Assembly: GCF_020686945.1 (NCBI RefSeq)
Contig: NZ_JAJEPR010000012.1
Coordinates: 33,251-97,250 of the forward strand
Source: Limivivens faecihominis
GTDB lineage: Bacteria > Bacillota > Clostridia > Lachnospirales > Lachnospiraceae
Reading direction: 5' to 3'
DNA length: 64,000 bases
Positions within the stretch are counted from its first letter, which is position 1, and every line of letters begins with the position of its first letter. The translations under genes were made by a program, and so were the position numbers. The notes beneath the pieces are model-generated. The model saw only the letters and a list, made by a program, of their open reading frames with translations, ran no database searches and was not told the DNA's origin. Shown here piece after piece: positions 24,975 to 32,732 of the stretch.

Positions 24975-26120
24975 TTATTTTTCCTCCTGATTTTTTATTG
25001 GTAAATAGTAATTAAAAGATGCATTTACTTCTTCCGCAGAGATTTCATCTATTATATTTCCATTGTAATAAAGAAAATAAGTATGTGCATCTTTAGGAAC
25101 CAGATAAGAATTAGATGCATCAATAACGTTTGTGGTTTTAGGCCCCCATAATTCTTCTCTCGGAGCTTCATAGGATGGCTGCAATAAAAAATAATATGAT
25201 GAGAAGAAGAAAATACTGATTAAAACTATACCAATGTAGTTTAGAAAGTGAGAATGCTTCTTTGGGCCATTTAATAAATATTGAAAACGCTGTTTTGTAA
25301 AATTTTCAGATGCAGGTTTAATAAAGGCACTAGTTAAAAAGTTTTTTTGAGTATATAAAGTTTGTTTATTTTGAACGGTGCGGAGTGTATATAGCAGGGT
25401 TTCAAGGTAACTGATTTTTTCTTCATCTTTAAAATCCTGAGCTAATGTGGCATCACATTTTAATTCTAAAACATCATCTAAATTTTTACATAGAAGGTAA
25501 ACGATTGGGTTCCACCAAAAAATGATGCAAAATATTTGAATTATACATTTGATCCATAAGTCTCTATTTTTGTAATGAGTATATTCATGGAGTAGAATAT
25601 GATAAAGTTGTTTTTCTGTATAGTTGTATGTAGGCAGATAGATAGTGGAATGAAACAATCCACACACCATAGGTACTTCAATGCTTTCTGAATAGAATGC
25701 GGATAATTTATGATGAGCATCTATTTGAGCAAGAATCATCATTGCTATATCAGAAGTCTGCTTTTTCAGATTGTGAAGATATAGATTGGATAGATAAATT
25801 CTTTTACAAAAGCGATAAAAAAAGTAAAAGATACCTATTATCCAAATGATGATAAAAGCAGAAAGTACATATGAATAATGAGCAGATAAAATAGCATATG
25901 GTTTCATAATAAATGAATAAGTGTGAGAATCTATTATTTTCTGAAAGTGTGGAAACTCAAATGGAATGAGCATCCTTATCATGCAAAGCAAAAAAAGAAA
26001 GAGTAAAGTAGGTAAATTAAAATTAAGTAAAAATCTACTGTTTCGTCTAAAAAGGATCAAAATAATAATACAAATGCTGCTTATGATTACAGACCAGCAG
26101 AAAGAATAAAATGTAATCAT
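24975..26120 (-). CDS. BlaR1/MecR1-like membrane metalloprotease (M56) with a short outer domain
   Basis: A 381-residue M56 peptidase. N-terminal membrane helices lie at about 3–24, 34–53 and 83–103, and a further one at about 190–212 follows the zinc motif H178-E-Y-T-H182 with a candidate third ligand E219 (LELKCD). The last helix is at about 292–313. Only about 68 residues then lie outside the membrane, where BlaR1 carries a ~250-residue penicillin-sensing domain. It is therefore unlikely to sense beta-lactams. By analogy it would cleave or trigger loss of the adjacent BlaI-type repressor after a signal. Confidence 0.88.
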   Translation of the reverse strand: MITFYSFCWSVIISSICIIILILFRRNSRFLLNFNLPTLLFLFLLCMIRMLIPFEFPHFQKIIDSHTYSFIMKPYAILSAHYSYVLSAFIIIWIIGIFYFFYRFCKRIYLSNLYLHNLKKQTSDIAMMILAQIDAHHKLSAFYSESIEVPMVCGLFHSTIYLPTYNYTEKQLYHILLHEYTHYKNRDLWIKCIIQIFCIIFWWNPIVYLLCKNLDDVLELKCDATLAQDFKDEEKISYLETLLYTLRTVQNKQTLYTQKNFLTSAFIKPASENFTKQRFQYLLNGPKKHSHFLNYIGIVLISIFFFSSYYFLLQPSYEAPREELWGPKTTNVIDASNSYLVPKDAHTYFLYYNGNIIDEISAEEVNASFNYYLPIKNQEEK

Positions 26121-26153
26121 AAATACCTCCTACAGTCAAAAAAATTAAGAGCT

Positions 26154-26555
26154 TTATGTTAAATCTTTTTTCAATTCTTTTTTCCTTTTTTCTAGTAAAG
26201 TACTCAATTCATTAAGTAAAGATTCATCTGTTTCTCGTTCAACTAAGGCAGAAAAAAGACTTGTGAGAAAAGCAGGGGAAGGATCTTTGGTTTCAAACAG
26301 AGAAGAAGTATATTCTTCCTGAGTGATAGTAGGCTCAAATGTTCGTGCATAATTGGTGGAAGATTGTTGAAACCCAGCCACTTTAATAACGCCTTTCTTT
26401 AAAAGAGAGTTAAGAAGAAAATGAGTATAACTGGGTTTCCAACTACATTTTTTTGTGTTGGAGATAATTTGTGAAGAGGTAAGTGGGATTTTTGATTCCC
26501 ATAAAGTAGCTAAAAGTGCTTGTTCACTATTTGTTAATTTTGGAATTTGCGGCAT
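26154..26555 (-). CDS. BlaI/MecI-family winged-helix repressor
   Basis: A 133-residue repressor of the BlaI/MecI/CopY family. The winged helix (about 5–75) begins with LTNSEQALLATLWESKIPLTSSQI and includes WKPSYTHFLLNSLLKKGVI. The C-terminal helices (about 90–133) form the dimerisation and cleavage region. It stands 33 bases upstream of the M56 protease gene in an operon, the arrangement of blaI–blaR1 pairs. A palindrome between its own −35 and −10 (26589–26602) is a likely autoregulatory operator. Targets probably include the divergent secreted-protein operon (inference). Confidence 0.92.
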   Translation of the reverse strand: MPQIPKLTNSEQALLATLWESKIPLTSSQIISNTKKCSWKPSYTHFLLNSLLKKGVIKVAGFQQSSTNYARTFEPTITQEEYTSSLFETKDPSPAFLTSLFSALVERETDESLLNELSTLLEKRKKELKKDLT

Positions 26556-26588
26556 AAAAATAAATCTCCTTAATTTGAAAAACTATAA

Positions 26589-26602
26589 TATATGTACATA
26601 TA
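26589..26602. promoter_or_regulatory. Candidate BlaI-type operator in the repressor promoter
   Basis: TATATGTACATATA is a perfect 14-bp palindrome. On the minus strand TTGTCA lies upstream of it and TATTAT overlaps its far end (spacer about 15), so bound repressor would cover the promoter. BlaI/MecI/CopY operators usually have TACA-N2-TGTA; here TGTA and TACA overlap as TGTACA, so the match is in symmetry and position only. Confidence 0.5.
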
Positions 26603-26735
26603 GAATGACAAGTGCATATCTATTATATTATATCAAAAGAATATAAAAATAAATAGCAATTTATATAATAAAGATAAAATTATAAAAATAACTTTATGTA
26701 GAATATAAAATGGTAATAAACGAAAAATAAAATAA

Positions 26736-26764
26736 TTGACAAATATAAATAGCTATGATATATA
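26736..26764 (+). promoter_or_regulatory. Strong plus-strand promoter cut off from its operon by the IS
   Basis: A perfect TTGACA (26736–26741), a 17-base spacer and TATATA (26759–26764) end 24 bases before the insertion element. Removing the element and one target repeat would put it about 85–90 bases upstream of the strong ribosome binding site at 28633, that is, in front of the secreted-protein operon. Confidence 0.6.
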
Positions 26765-26780
26765 TAAAAATATAAAAGTA

Positions 26781-26788
26781 ATTAAAAT
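26781..26788. repeat. Left target-site duplication of the IS
   Basis: ATTAAAAT here is repeated at 28612–28619 immediately outside the other end of the element. Both copies lie in AT-rich DNA, so the exact length is uncertain by a few bases. Confidence 0.65.
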
Positions 26789-28611
26789 AAAACATTCCCA
26801 GTCTGTCGGACTATAGAAGTCCGACAGACGGATTAGTATCCTTTCTTGGACGCCCTCTTGGGCGTTTGGTTTTTGACACTTCGGGTTCTTTTTTCTTACG
26901 TCCCCGCTTCTTTGGTTCAGGCTTAGGGACGGGTTCTGAAAGACCGAGTGCCTCGAGTTCTTCAAAAACGATCTGCAGTGTATGAACCCAGTAGCCATCA
27001 TCTGTTTTTGGCTTCTGAGGTGCATCGGCCTTTCGCCATGCACTTGACAGATCATCCATCAGATCGCCGTAGCTCATCTTATTTAGGAGACCGGCCCTGG
27101 TGGCTTTACGGATAATCCGGCACGTCATTACTGTAGTGATGAAATTTACGAATTCTGACCCGATAACAGAGAAATCACCCTGGACATTTGTCTTGTCAAG
27201 ACAGTCATCACTTTTGTATCGGTTAAATACAAGTTCAAGCAGCCATCTGTCATCGTAACACTGGTATGCGGTTTTAGGATCAAGATTCTGATCGCTCTCA
27301 AAAACGATCACGCCGAATAATGAAGACTTTTTGCTGTATTTCTTGGGCTCAAAGGTTTTTTGGTTTTCAGCCTTTGTCAGGTAATCAGCTTCTTCAATGG
27401 CTGCTTTTCTGGCATCTCTGTAGGAGTAGAGAAAACGCCCACCCTTGATCTGTTTTTTCTTATAAACGACATGACCTTCGATGCCTTCAAGAACACCCTC
27501 GAAAGACAGCATGTTATTATCGGAGATCCGAAGATCATTTCTTTTGATCGGTGTCAGGAAGTGGAGTTCCGGTCGTTCGGCCAGTTCCTCTTTGATCTTG
27601 CTGGGGGGAAATCCCTTATCGGCAACGATGATTCCTTTTCGGATATCATTATCACGGATAAATGCAGAATACGAACTCGCATCGATGCTGTTACCCGGAA
27701 AGACTTCGGCACACACAGGTTCCATCTGTTCGATATCATAAGCATACAATACGGATACTTCACTGCAGCCTCGGGTTCTGGCCTTGTAAGAATATGCAGA
27801 AAGATCATTCACGATACTGGTATTCTGTTTTAACGTTCCATCGATGGCGATATGATGATCTTCGGCAACAGATGAAATACGCAGCTGATAGAAGTCCTTC
27901 CGCTTGTTTCCGTCCTGTCCGATACGCTGAAGCAGATTTCCCAGAGTATTCTTTGACATGGCAGCACCGGGATAATCCTTGCAGACGAATGTTCTACGGT
28001 AATGGGTAGCCATTCTTCCAAGAGTGATCTTGGGCCTGATGACACGAAGAGTCGCAATGGACATGATGCTGTATGCTTCGTTTGCCGGATAGATATTCAA
28101 AAGATCCGAGAGCAGATCAGCCGAAACTGATTTTACGAGAGCCGAAGCTCCGTAAGAAAGCATATCCGGTCCATCTGAGGCTGTGCTGTCAGTCAAAGGC
28201 ACATATTTGTAATCAATGATGTGTCCGATGACTTTTCCGTTTTTGGGTTGTGGGTTACCACCCGGAATATATTTTGAAGATGCCCGCTGGCGGACTGCAT
28301 AACGCTTCGGGCTGTTGGTTCCACTGTCATCAACAATCGTATTGACAGGTCTTGGAACTGCTCTGATTTCTGCCGGAACTGCCATAAAAATACCTCCTAT
28401 ATATAGTTCTATTATAACATATTCGGACTATATAGTACATATTTTTATGATAAATTTTGCAAAGAAATATGCCTGCAGAAACGATGTAACTCGCCAGGAA
28501 TAGCTTAAAATGGGGCTTCTTCTCCTGATGAAAAGCAAAAATCTGGTATAAATCAAAGGAAACCGTATTTTCGGACTATCTTGCTATAGTCCGAAATGTT
28601 GGGAATGTTTT
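26789..28611 (-). mobile_element. Complete IS4/IS1634-like insertion sequence, about 1.82 kb
   Basis: The ends are perfect 12-bp inverted repeats (AAAACATTCCCA at the left, TGGGAATGTTTT at the right). Similarity resumes inside as TCGGACTATAG at 26807–26817 and its inverse near the right end. Each end also carries its own hairpin: GTCTGTCGGA/TCCGACAGAC at 26801–26829 and TCGGACTAT/ATAGTCCGA at 28571–28592. An 8-bp direct repeat flanks it. One intact transposase gene fills it. Its GC content is higher than the island around it, so it arrived separately. About 230 bases upstream of the transposase (28386–28611) hold no gene. Confidence 0.88.
26811..28385 (-). CDS. IS4/IS1634-like DDE transposase
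   Basis: A 524-residue transposase. The catalytic residues are D182 (HHIAIDGTLK), D256 (GIIVADKGFPP) and E384 within Y377-x2-R380-x3-E384-x6-K391, the YREK signature of the IS4 superfamily. The C-terminal 45 residues are Lys/Arg/Pro-rich with AT-hook-like KKRGRKKK and RPRGRPRK motifs, perhaps for DNA binding. The frame is intact, so the element may be active. The start follows GGAGG. It is transcribed against the downstream secreted-protein operon. Confidence 0.93.
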   Translation of the reverse strand: MAVPAEIRAVPRPVNTIVDDSGTNSPKRYAVRQRASSKYIPGGNPQPKNGKVIGHIIDYKYVPLTDSTASDGPDMLSYGASALVKSVSADLLSDLLNIYPANEAYSIMSIATLRVIRPKITLGRMATHYRRTFVCKDYPGAAMSKNTLGNLLQRIGQDGNKRKDFYQLRISSVAEDHHIAIDGTLKQNTSIVNDLSAYSYKARTRGCSEVSVLYAYDIEQMEPVCAEVFPGNSIDASSYSAFIRDNDIRKGIIVADKGFPPSKIKEELAERPELHFLTPIKRNDLRISDNNMLSFEGVLEGIEGHVVYKKKQIKGGRFLYSYRDARKAAIEEADYLTKAENQKTFEPKKYSKKSSLFGVIVFESDQNLDPKTAYQCYDDRWLLELVFNRYKSDDCLDKTNVQGDFSVIGSEFVNFITTVMTCRIIRKATRAGLLNKMSYGDLMDDLSSAWRKADAPQKPKTDDGYWVHTLQIVFEELEALGLSEPVPKPEPKKRGRKKKEPEVSKTKRPRGRPRKDTNPSVGLL

Positions 28612-28619
28612 ATTAAAAT
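28612..28619. repeat. Right target-site duplication of the IS
   Basis: Second copy of ATTAAAAT, matching 26781–26788 and directly abutting the inverted repeat. Confidence 0.65.
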
Positions 28620-28647
28620 AAAAAATACGGCGAAGGAGGGGAGACCA

Positions 28648-28683
28648 GTGCAGACATTATGGAAAATAAAAAAAGAATTATAA
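28648..28683 (+). CDS. Possible 11-codon leader peptide
   Basis: GTG at 28648 stands 6 bases after AAGGAGGGG, the strongest ribosome binding site in this stretch, and opens an 11-codon frame (MQTLWKIKKEL) that ends 26 bases before the secreted-protein start. It may be a translated leader that couples or tunes expression of the next gene. It is too short to prove by sequence alone. Confidence 0.35.
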   Translation: MQTLWKIKKEL

Positions 28684-28709
28684 AAGATAAAATGAAGGAG
28701 GAGTTGCAA

Positions 28710-29129
28710 ATGAGAAGAGTAACGAAAAAATGGAAAACTATGTTGACAGGTATTGCAATTGGTGTTATGGCATTGTCATTAAATGTATCTGCACAGACCC
28801 GTAGTTATTTATTCCATATGAATGAAGATTATTTGCATGGGACAGTAGCAAATTGTGGATATGTTGCAACTAAAGCGGATAATGAACAGAAGGCTTATGT
28901 GACAATGACACAATTTAGTGTTTCAAGTGGTTCACCGAAGATTTCAATGTGGGTAGGACCAAATGGAAGTACAGGTCAGCTTACAACGGCATGGACATGG
29001 ACGTCAACAGCATCAACTTTAACCTTAGATTATTATCGAGTAACTGCAAAAGCTGGAAATCAGTATCAGTTGTGTGCAGAACAGTTTGGTCATGGTAGTG
29101 TCGTTGTTGGAGGAAGATGGACACCGTAA
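28710..29129 (+). CDS. Secreted small protein, candidate effector of the island
   Basis: A 139-residue exported protein. The signal peptide (about 1–28, basic start then MLTGIAIGVMALSLNVSA) leaves a mature protein of about 111 residues, rich in Ser/Thr/Gly/Tyr with a beta-sandwich look and exactly two cysteines (NCGY and LCAEQ) that could form one disulfide; it ends VGGRWTP. It vaguely recalls small secreted proteins next to ABC transporters in Firmicutes (DUF2712-like), from memory only. The start follows AAGGAGGAG. A lipoprotein and a three-gene ABC transporter follow in the same direction, as in bacteriocin loci. Confidence 0.8.
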   Translation: MRRVTKKWKTMLTGIAIGVMALSLNVSAQTRSYLFHMNEDYLHGTVANCGYVATKADNEQKAYVTMTQFSVSSGSPKISMWVGPNGSTGQLTTAWTWTSTASTLTLDYYRVTAKAGNQYQLCAEQFGHGSVVVGGRWTP

Positions 29130-29173
29130 TATTAAGGAAGTTTTTTGTGAAATTGTAAAGAGGCTTGAAATCC

Positions 29174-29209
29174 AAAGGCACATGCTTTAAAAAAAGGCAA
29201 TGTGCCTTT
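29174..29209 (+). terminator. Intercistronic hairpin (attenuator or processing site)
   Basis: A 10-bp perfect stem AAAGGCACAT/ATGTGCCTTT with a 16-base A-rich loop sits between the secreted-protein gene and the lipoprotein gene. There is no T tract beyond the stem, so it probably reduces or stabilises rather than ends transcription, giving more secreted protein than transporter. Confidence 0.5.
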
Positions 29210-29241
29210 AGACTAATAAGGAAAATGGGAGGGAAAGATGA

Positions 29242-30363
29242 ATGATGAAGAAATTATTATTGATAGCGGTTCTAATGGTTAGTACAGTGATTTTTAACAG
29301 TGGATGTGAAAAAGAAAAAGTAGCAAAGAGCATTGTAGAACAAACAGAATCAGAGACAGTTTCAAAATCAATTCCATTCCCGGAACATATAGAGCAAGTG
29401 TTAAGTGATAAGATTCATGTAAATGCAAAAATTGAAATCCCAGAAGTATGTAAATCGGGAAAAGGGACGAAAATAAAATTATCGCAGAACTCATTTTGGG
29501 ATAATTCTGATCAAATAAAAGAAATACTTTTAAATGGACAAAAGATGAAAGAAGAGTATGTAAATGAGTATGATAACTGGAAAGAAAAAGTATATATAAC
29601 GAATAATGATACATCATTATTTATTACGTTAGATAATTATATAACTTTCATGACACCACAGGCTATATTTATCAACAATGTTTTGTTTTCGGATAAACGT
29701 TTTGATGATTATAATGGAGATCATTACCAGACAAAAATAAACCTTCCATTTATGACTCAGGAGGATGCCTGGACAAAAGTTCAGTCCATATTACAAAAGA
29801 TTGGGGTAAATGAAATTAGAATGGAAAATTGTTATGTGATGGATCATGCAGTTATGCAAGATGAGGAAAATGTATTACTTGCTAAGGCACAGGAAAATGG
29901 CGATAAGATTTCTCAGATTAAAAATCAATGGACGGAGATGGATGATAGTTACTACTTTGAAATAAGTTATTCATGGTGTGGGTATAAAATTGTAGCTCCA
30001 TTTTCAGGAGAAGGAACAGATGAATATAGTATTAAGGCAATTTATAATTCGCAGGGATTATCTTTATTGGGCATAAATGGATATTATCCATTAGAACCAG
30101 ATAAAGAATTTGAACTTTCTTTACCGTCGGATGTGTTGATGAAGGTAAAGCAATATATTGAAAATATAATTTCGGAGGATTCTTATGAGATTCAGAAAAT
30201 GACATTGTGTCAAAAAGTTAAATATGTGGATGTGGAAAAAAATAAGGGAGAAATTATACCTGCATGGGAATGCCAGGTATTGGTTATTCCAGAAGAAATG
30301 CCAGAAAATCAATACCTAAGAAAAATTTATTTTAATGCGGAAACATTGGAGGCTATTGCATGA
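29242..30363 (+). CDS. Large lipoprotein of unknown function
   Basis: A 373-residue lipoprotein: the signal ends in a lipobox with Cys at about residue 22 (NSGCEKE). The body is a soluble, acidic extracellular domain with no recognised enzyme motif. It has two similar-looking halves, with TQEDAWTKVQSILQKIGV in the middle and EEMPENQYLRKIYFNAETL at the end. Its place between a secreted protein and an ABC exporter suggests surface immunity (LanI-like in position) or a chaperone for the secreted product. RBS GGAGGGAAAG. The stop overlaps the next start by 4 bases. Composition is AT-rich. Confidence 0.75.
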   Translation: MMKKLLLIAVLMVSTVIFNSGCEKEKVAKSIVEQTESETVSKSIPFPEHIEQVLSDKIHVNAKIEIPEVCKSGKGTKIKLSQNSFWDNSDQIKEILLNGQKMKEEYVNEYDNWKEKVYITNNDTSLFITLDNYITFMTPQAIFINNVLFSDKRFDDYNGDHYQTKINLPFMTQEDAWTKVQSILQKIGVNEIRMENCYVMDHAVMQDEENVLLAKAQENGDKISQIKNQWTEMDDSYYFEISYSWCGYKIVAPFSGEGTDEYSIKAIYNSQGLSLLGINGYYPLEPDKEFELSLPSDVLMKVKQYIENIISEDSYEIQKMTLCQKVKYVDVEKNKGEIIPAWECQVLVIPEEMPENQYLRKIYFNAETLEAIA

Positions 30364-31136
30364 AAACTTTTATAAAAACAGATATAAAACGGGCATTCTT
30401 CAATTTTCGATTTGCAGTTTCTTTTATATTACTTTTTCTTGTTTGGGAGATAAACAGTAAACGATTTACAGTATATGATGATGCGTTATATTTGTTTATA
30501 CATATATGGGGACGCTCAACTACTTCATTGCTGTCGATGGCAATTACTTCTTTTGCATATGCAGGTTCTTACACGGAAGATGTGGAGGGGAATATCCTTA
30601 AATACATAATTATGAGGATAGGAATAAAAAAATATATTATATCTAAAATTTTAGCGTGTTTTTTTGCTGCTTTCTTTGTATTTGTAATTGGGACAAGCCT
30701 GTTTCTGATAAAAACATGTTTAAGGGTACCTCTTGTTGCGATAGAAAGTCTAACAGTTGCAAATTTTAAAATGGAAAGTTGTTTGGGATGGCTGCTTCCT
30801 GAAAATACAGATATATATATATTGATACAGGCTTTTTTGTATGGCTTGTATTGTGCGGGAATGAGTGTAATAGCATTGGCATTATCCACAATGGTTAAAA
30901 ATTCTTATGCAATATATGCTTTACCTTTTTTAATTCATTTCGTTTTGTTTTATATATTTTCAAGAATATCTGTTGAAGTACCAATACTTTCAGTGGAAAG
31001 AATTTTTGATTCAAGTACAGTAACTTATACCAAGAATCCAGTATTTTTAATAGGTTATGCGATTTTTGTTACAGGAATATTTATTATTGCAGGATATGAG
31101 TTAATGTATAAAAGACTGAAGGGGGAATTTTCGTGA
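30360..31136 (+). CDS. ABC-2-like permease subunit 1
   Basis: A 258-residue membrane protein with about six hydrophobic segments (about 15–33, 58–78, 98–120, 160–182, 190–212 and 230–250). There is no ATPase motif. The size, topology and pairing with a second permease and an ATPase are those of LanE/LanG-type or other ABC-2 exporters. It overlaps the lipoprotein stop and the next permease start by 4 bases each, so the subunits are translationally coupled and likely form a heterodimeric channel. Confidence 0.8.
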   Translation: MKTFIKTDIKRAFFNFRFAVSFILLFLVWEINSKRFTVYDDALYLFIHIWGRSTTSLLSMAITSFAYAGSYTEDVEGNILKYIIMRIGIKKYIISKILACFFAAFFVFVIGTSLFLIKTCLRVPLVAIESLTVANFKMESCLGWLLPENTDIYILIQAFLYGLYCAGMSVIALALSTMVKNSYAIYALPFLIHFVLFYIFSRISVEVPILSVERIFDSSTVTYTKNPVFLIGYAIFVTGIFIIAGYELMYKRLKGEFS

Positions 31137-31969
31137 AAAGAATAAAACAGGCGATTAAAATATGCAGATATCAATTATTAGTAATGTGTAATGGCTATAA
31201 ATTATTTGTGATGCCGGTTTGTTTGATAATTTTCATGTTAAATGGAATGCTTCCATTTAGAAAATTTTTGAAGGATGTAGGGGAAGGTGCGTCACCGTTC
31301 CTTTTTCCGTTCCTTTTTAGCGATGTAATTCTTTCTGCGCTAATATTTGCGACAGCGCTTCCTTTTTTTATAGATGCTCCCTTTTATGATAGGCAGCAAT
31401 GTTATGTTATTGTACGTTCGGAAATATCTGAGTGGGCATTGGGACAAATTTTTTATGTCTTTTTAATTAGTTTCATGTATGCAAGTTTTCTTCTCATATT
31501 GAGCCTAGTACTTTTGATTCCTTATATTTCTTTTCAGGCAGAATGGGGAAGAATTTGGAGTACTCTTGCTTTGACAAATGCAGAAACAGACTATGCTTTG
31601 CCGTTTTCTGTTTCAAGTAAAGTTATTTTCGAATATACACCATGGAAAGCAGTGGGGATTACCTTTTTGCTTGTCGATCTTATTTGTAGTTTTTATGGAT
31701 TTTTACAATGGTATTTGAATTTGTATGTTGGTAAAAAGATTGGATTGGTTGTAACACTTTTTTCTGCATTGCTTGTCATACGGGTGCGCTATTTTCCGGG
31801 GTGGGTTATGTATTTGACACCGGCTGGTTGGGCAGATTTAAGTAATTTGTCAGAATACACGTCTCATGGAATTTCTTTAGAAAAAGCAGTTACTATATTG
31901 ACGATAGGACTTTTGTTTTTAGTGATTCTGGTATTTCATAAAACAACACATTCAGACTTTGTAAAGTAA
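31133..31969 (+). CDS. ABC-2-like permease subunit 2
   Basis: A 278-residue membrane protein with about six hydrophobic segments, starting with GTG within the stop of subunit 1. It shows little similarity by eye to subunit 1 except in topology. An acidic extracellular loop (about 135–165) separates the third and fourth segments. It is the partner of the permease at 30360 and the ATPase at 31980. Confidence 0.8.
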   Translation: MKRIKQAIKICRYQLLVMCNGYKLFVMPVCLIIFMLNGMLPFRKFLKDVGEGASPFLFPFLFSDVILSALIFATALPFFIDAPFYDRQQCYVIVRSEISEWALGQIFYVFLISFMYASFLLILSLVLLIPYISFQAEWGRIWSTLALTNAETDYALPFSVSSKVIFEYTPWKAVGITFLLVDLICSFYGFLQWYLNLYVGKKIGLVVTLFSALLVIRVRYFPGWVMYLTPAGWADLSNLSEYTSHGISLEKAVTILTIGLLFLVILVFHKTTHSDFVK

Positions 31970-31979
31970 AGGAGTTTTT

Positions 31980-32585
31980 ATGGAAGGTATTATAGTTAAT
32001 CATGTTACTAAAAGCTTTAAAGAGGAAACTGTTTTGAAAGATGTAGTGTTATCTGTTCCTAAAGGTAAGATTTGTGGAATCATTGGCAGAAATGGATCAG
32101 GAAAAACGGTATTATTTAAATGTATCTGTGGTTTGCTGCAGGTAGACAAAGGCGATATTCAAGTAGATCATAGACAGATTGGCGCGATCATAGAAGAACC
32201 TGGTTTTTTAGGTCAATATTCAGGAAGAAAAAATTTAGAGCTATTAGCATCTATTTCTGGAAAGAAAATTTCAAATTACCAAAAAATTTTAAAAATGGTA
32301 GGATTGCTGGAGGCTGGAGATAAAAAGGTTAGAAAGTATTCAATGGGGATGAAACAGCGCTTAGGAATCGCGCAAGCAATTATGGAAGATCAAAATATTA
32401 TTATTCTGGATGAACCGATGAATGGATTGGATAATGCTGGAGTAGAGGAAATGAGAAAATTGTTTTTAAACTTAAGAGAACAAGGAAAAACAATACTTTT
32501 AGCAAGCCATAACAGAGATGATATTGAAATACTTTGTGATGTTGTATATGAAATGGATCATGGGATTTTAAGCCTTCGAAAATGA
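31980..32585 (+). CDS. ABC transporter ATPase
   Basis: A 201-residue ATPase of the BcrA/LanF type. Walker A is GRNGSGKT (about 37–44), the signature is YSMGMKQRLGIA (LanF-like SxGMKQRLG), and Walker B is IIILDEPMNGLD, followed by the His switch ASHNRDD. It lacks the C-terminal extension of BcrA-like proteins and is at the short end of the family, yet all catalytic motifs are present. RBS AAGGAG. It energises the two permeases just upstream, for export of, or self-protection from, the secreted protein (inference). Confidence 0.9.
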   Translation: MEGIIVNHVTKSFKEETVLKDVVLSVPKGKICGIIGRNGSGKTVLFKCICGLLQVDKGDIQVDHRQIGAIIEEPGFLGQYSGRKNLELLASISGKKISNYQKILKMVGLLEAGDKKVRKYSMGMKQRLGIAQAIMEDQNIIILDEPMNGLDNAGVEEMRKLFLNLREQGKTILLASHNRDDIEILCDVVYEMDHGILSLRK

Positions 32586-32630
32586 TGAAATAAGCATGGT
32601 TTTCTGTCGTAAGACCGGGAAACGTTATAA

Positions 32631-32660
32631 TTGACTAATGCGGGATAACAGGAATAAAAT
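32631..32660 (+). promoter_or_regulatory. Possible promoter upstream of the feoA-like gene
   Basis: TTGACT, 18 bases and TAAAAT lie in the gene-free stretch 32586–32903. The repeat element at 32733 would lie in the transcript's leader. Nothing else was found in this stretch. Confidence 0.4.
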
Positions 32661-32732
32661 AGAACAAAAAGAAGAAAATAATGAAAAAGACAGTACGATA
32701 GATAAGACTAACTGAATTTTCAGACAATTTGC

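Noticed and set aside
24975..26555. Beta-lactam resistance regulation (blaI–blaR1) as such
   Set aside because: The protease lacks the penicillin-binding sensor domain and no beta-lactamase or alternative PBP is in the island. The hydrolase at 45677 is 19 kb away, lacks a signal peptide and has no link to this regulator.
28710..32585. A lantibiotic locus
   Set aside because: There is no LanB/C/M modification enzyme or LanT/LanP, the secreted protein has an ordinary Sec signal and only two cysteines. Only the transporter resembles LanFEG.
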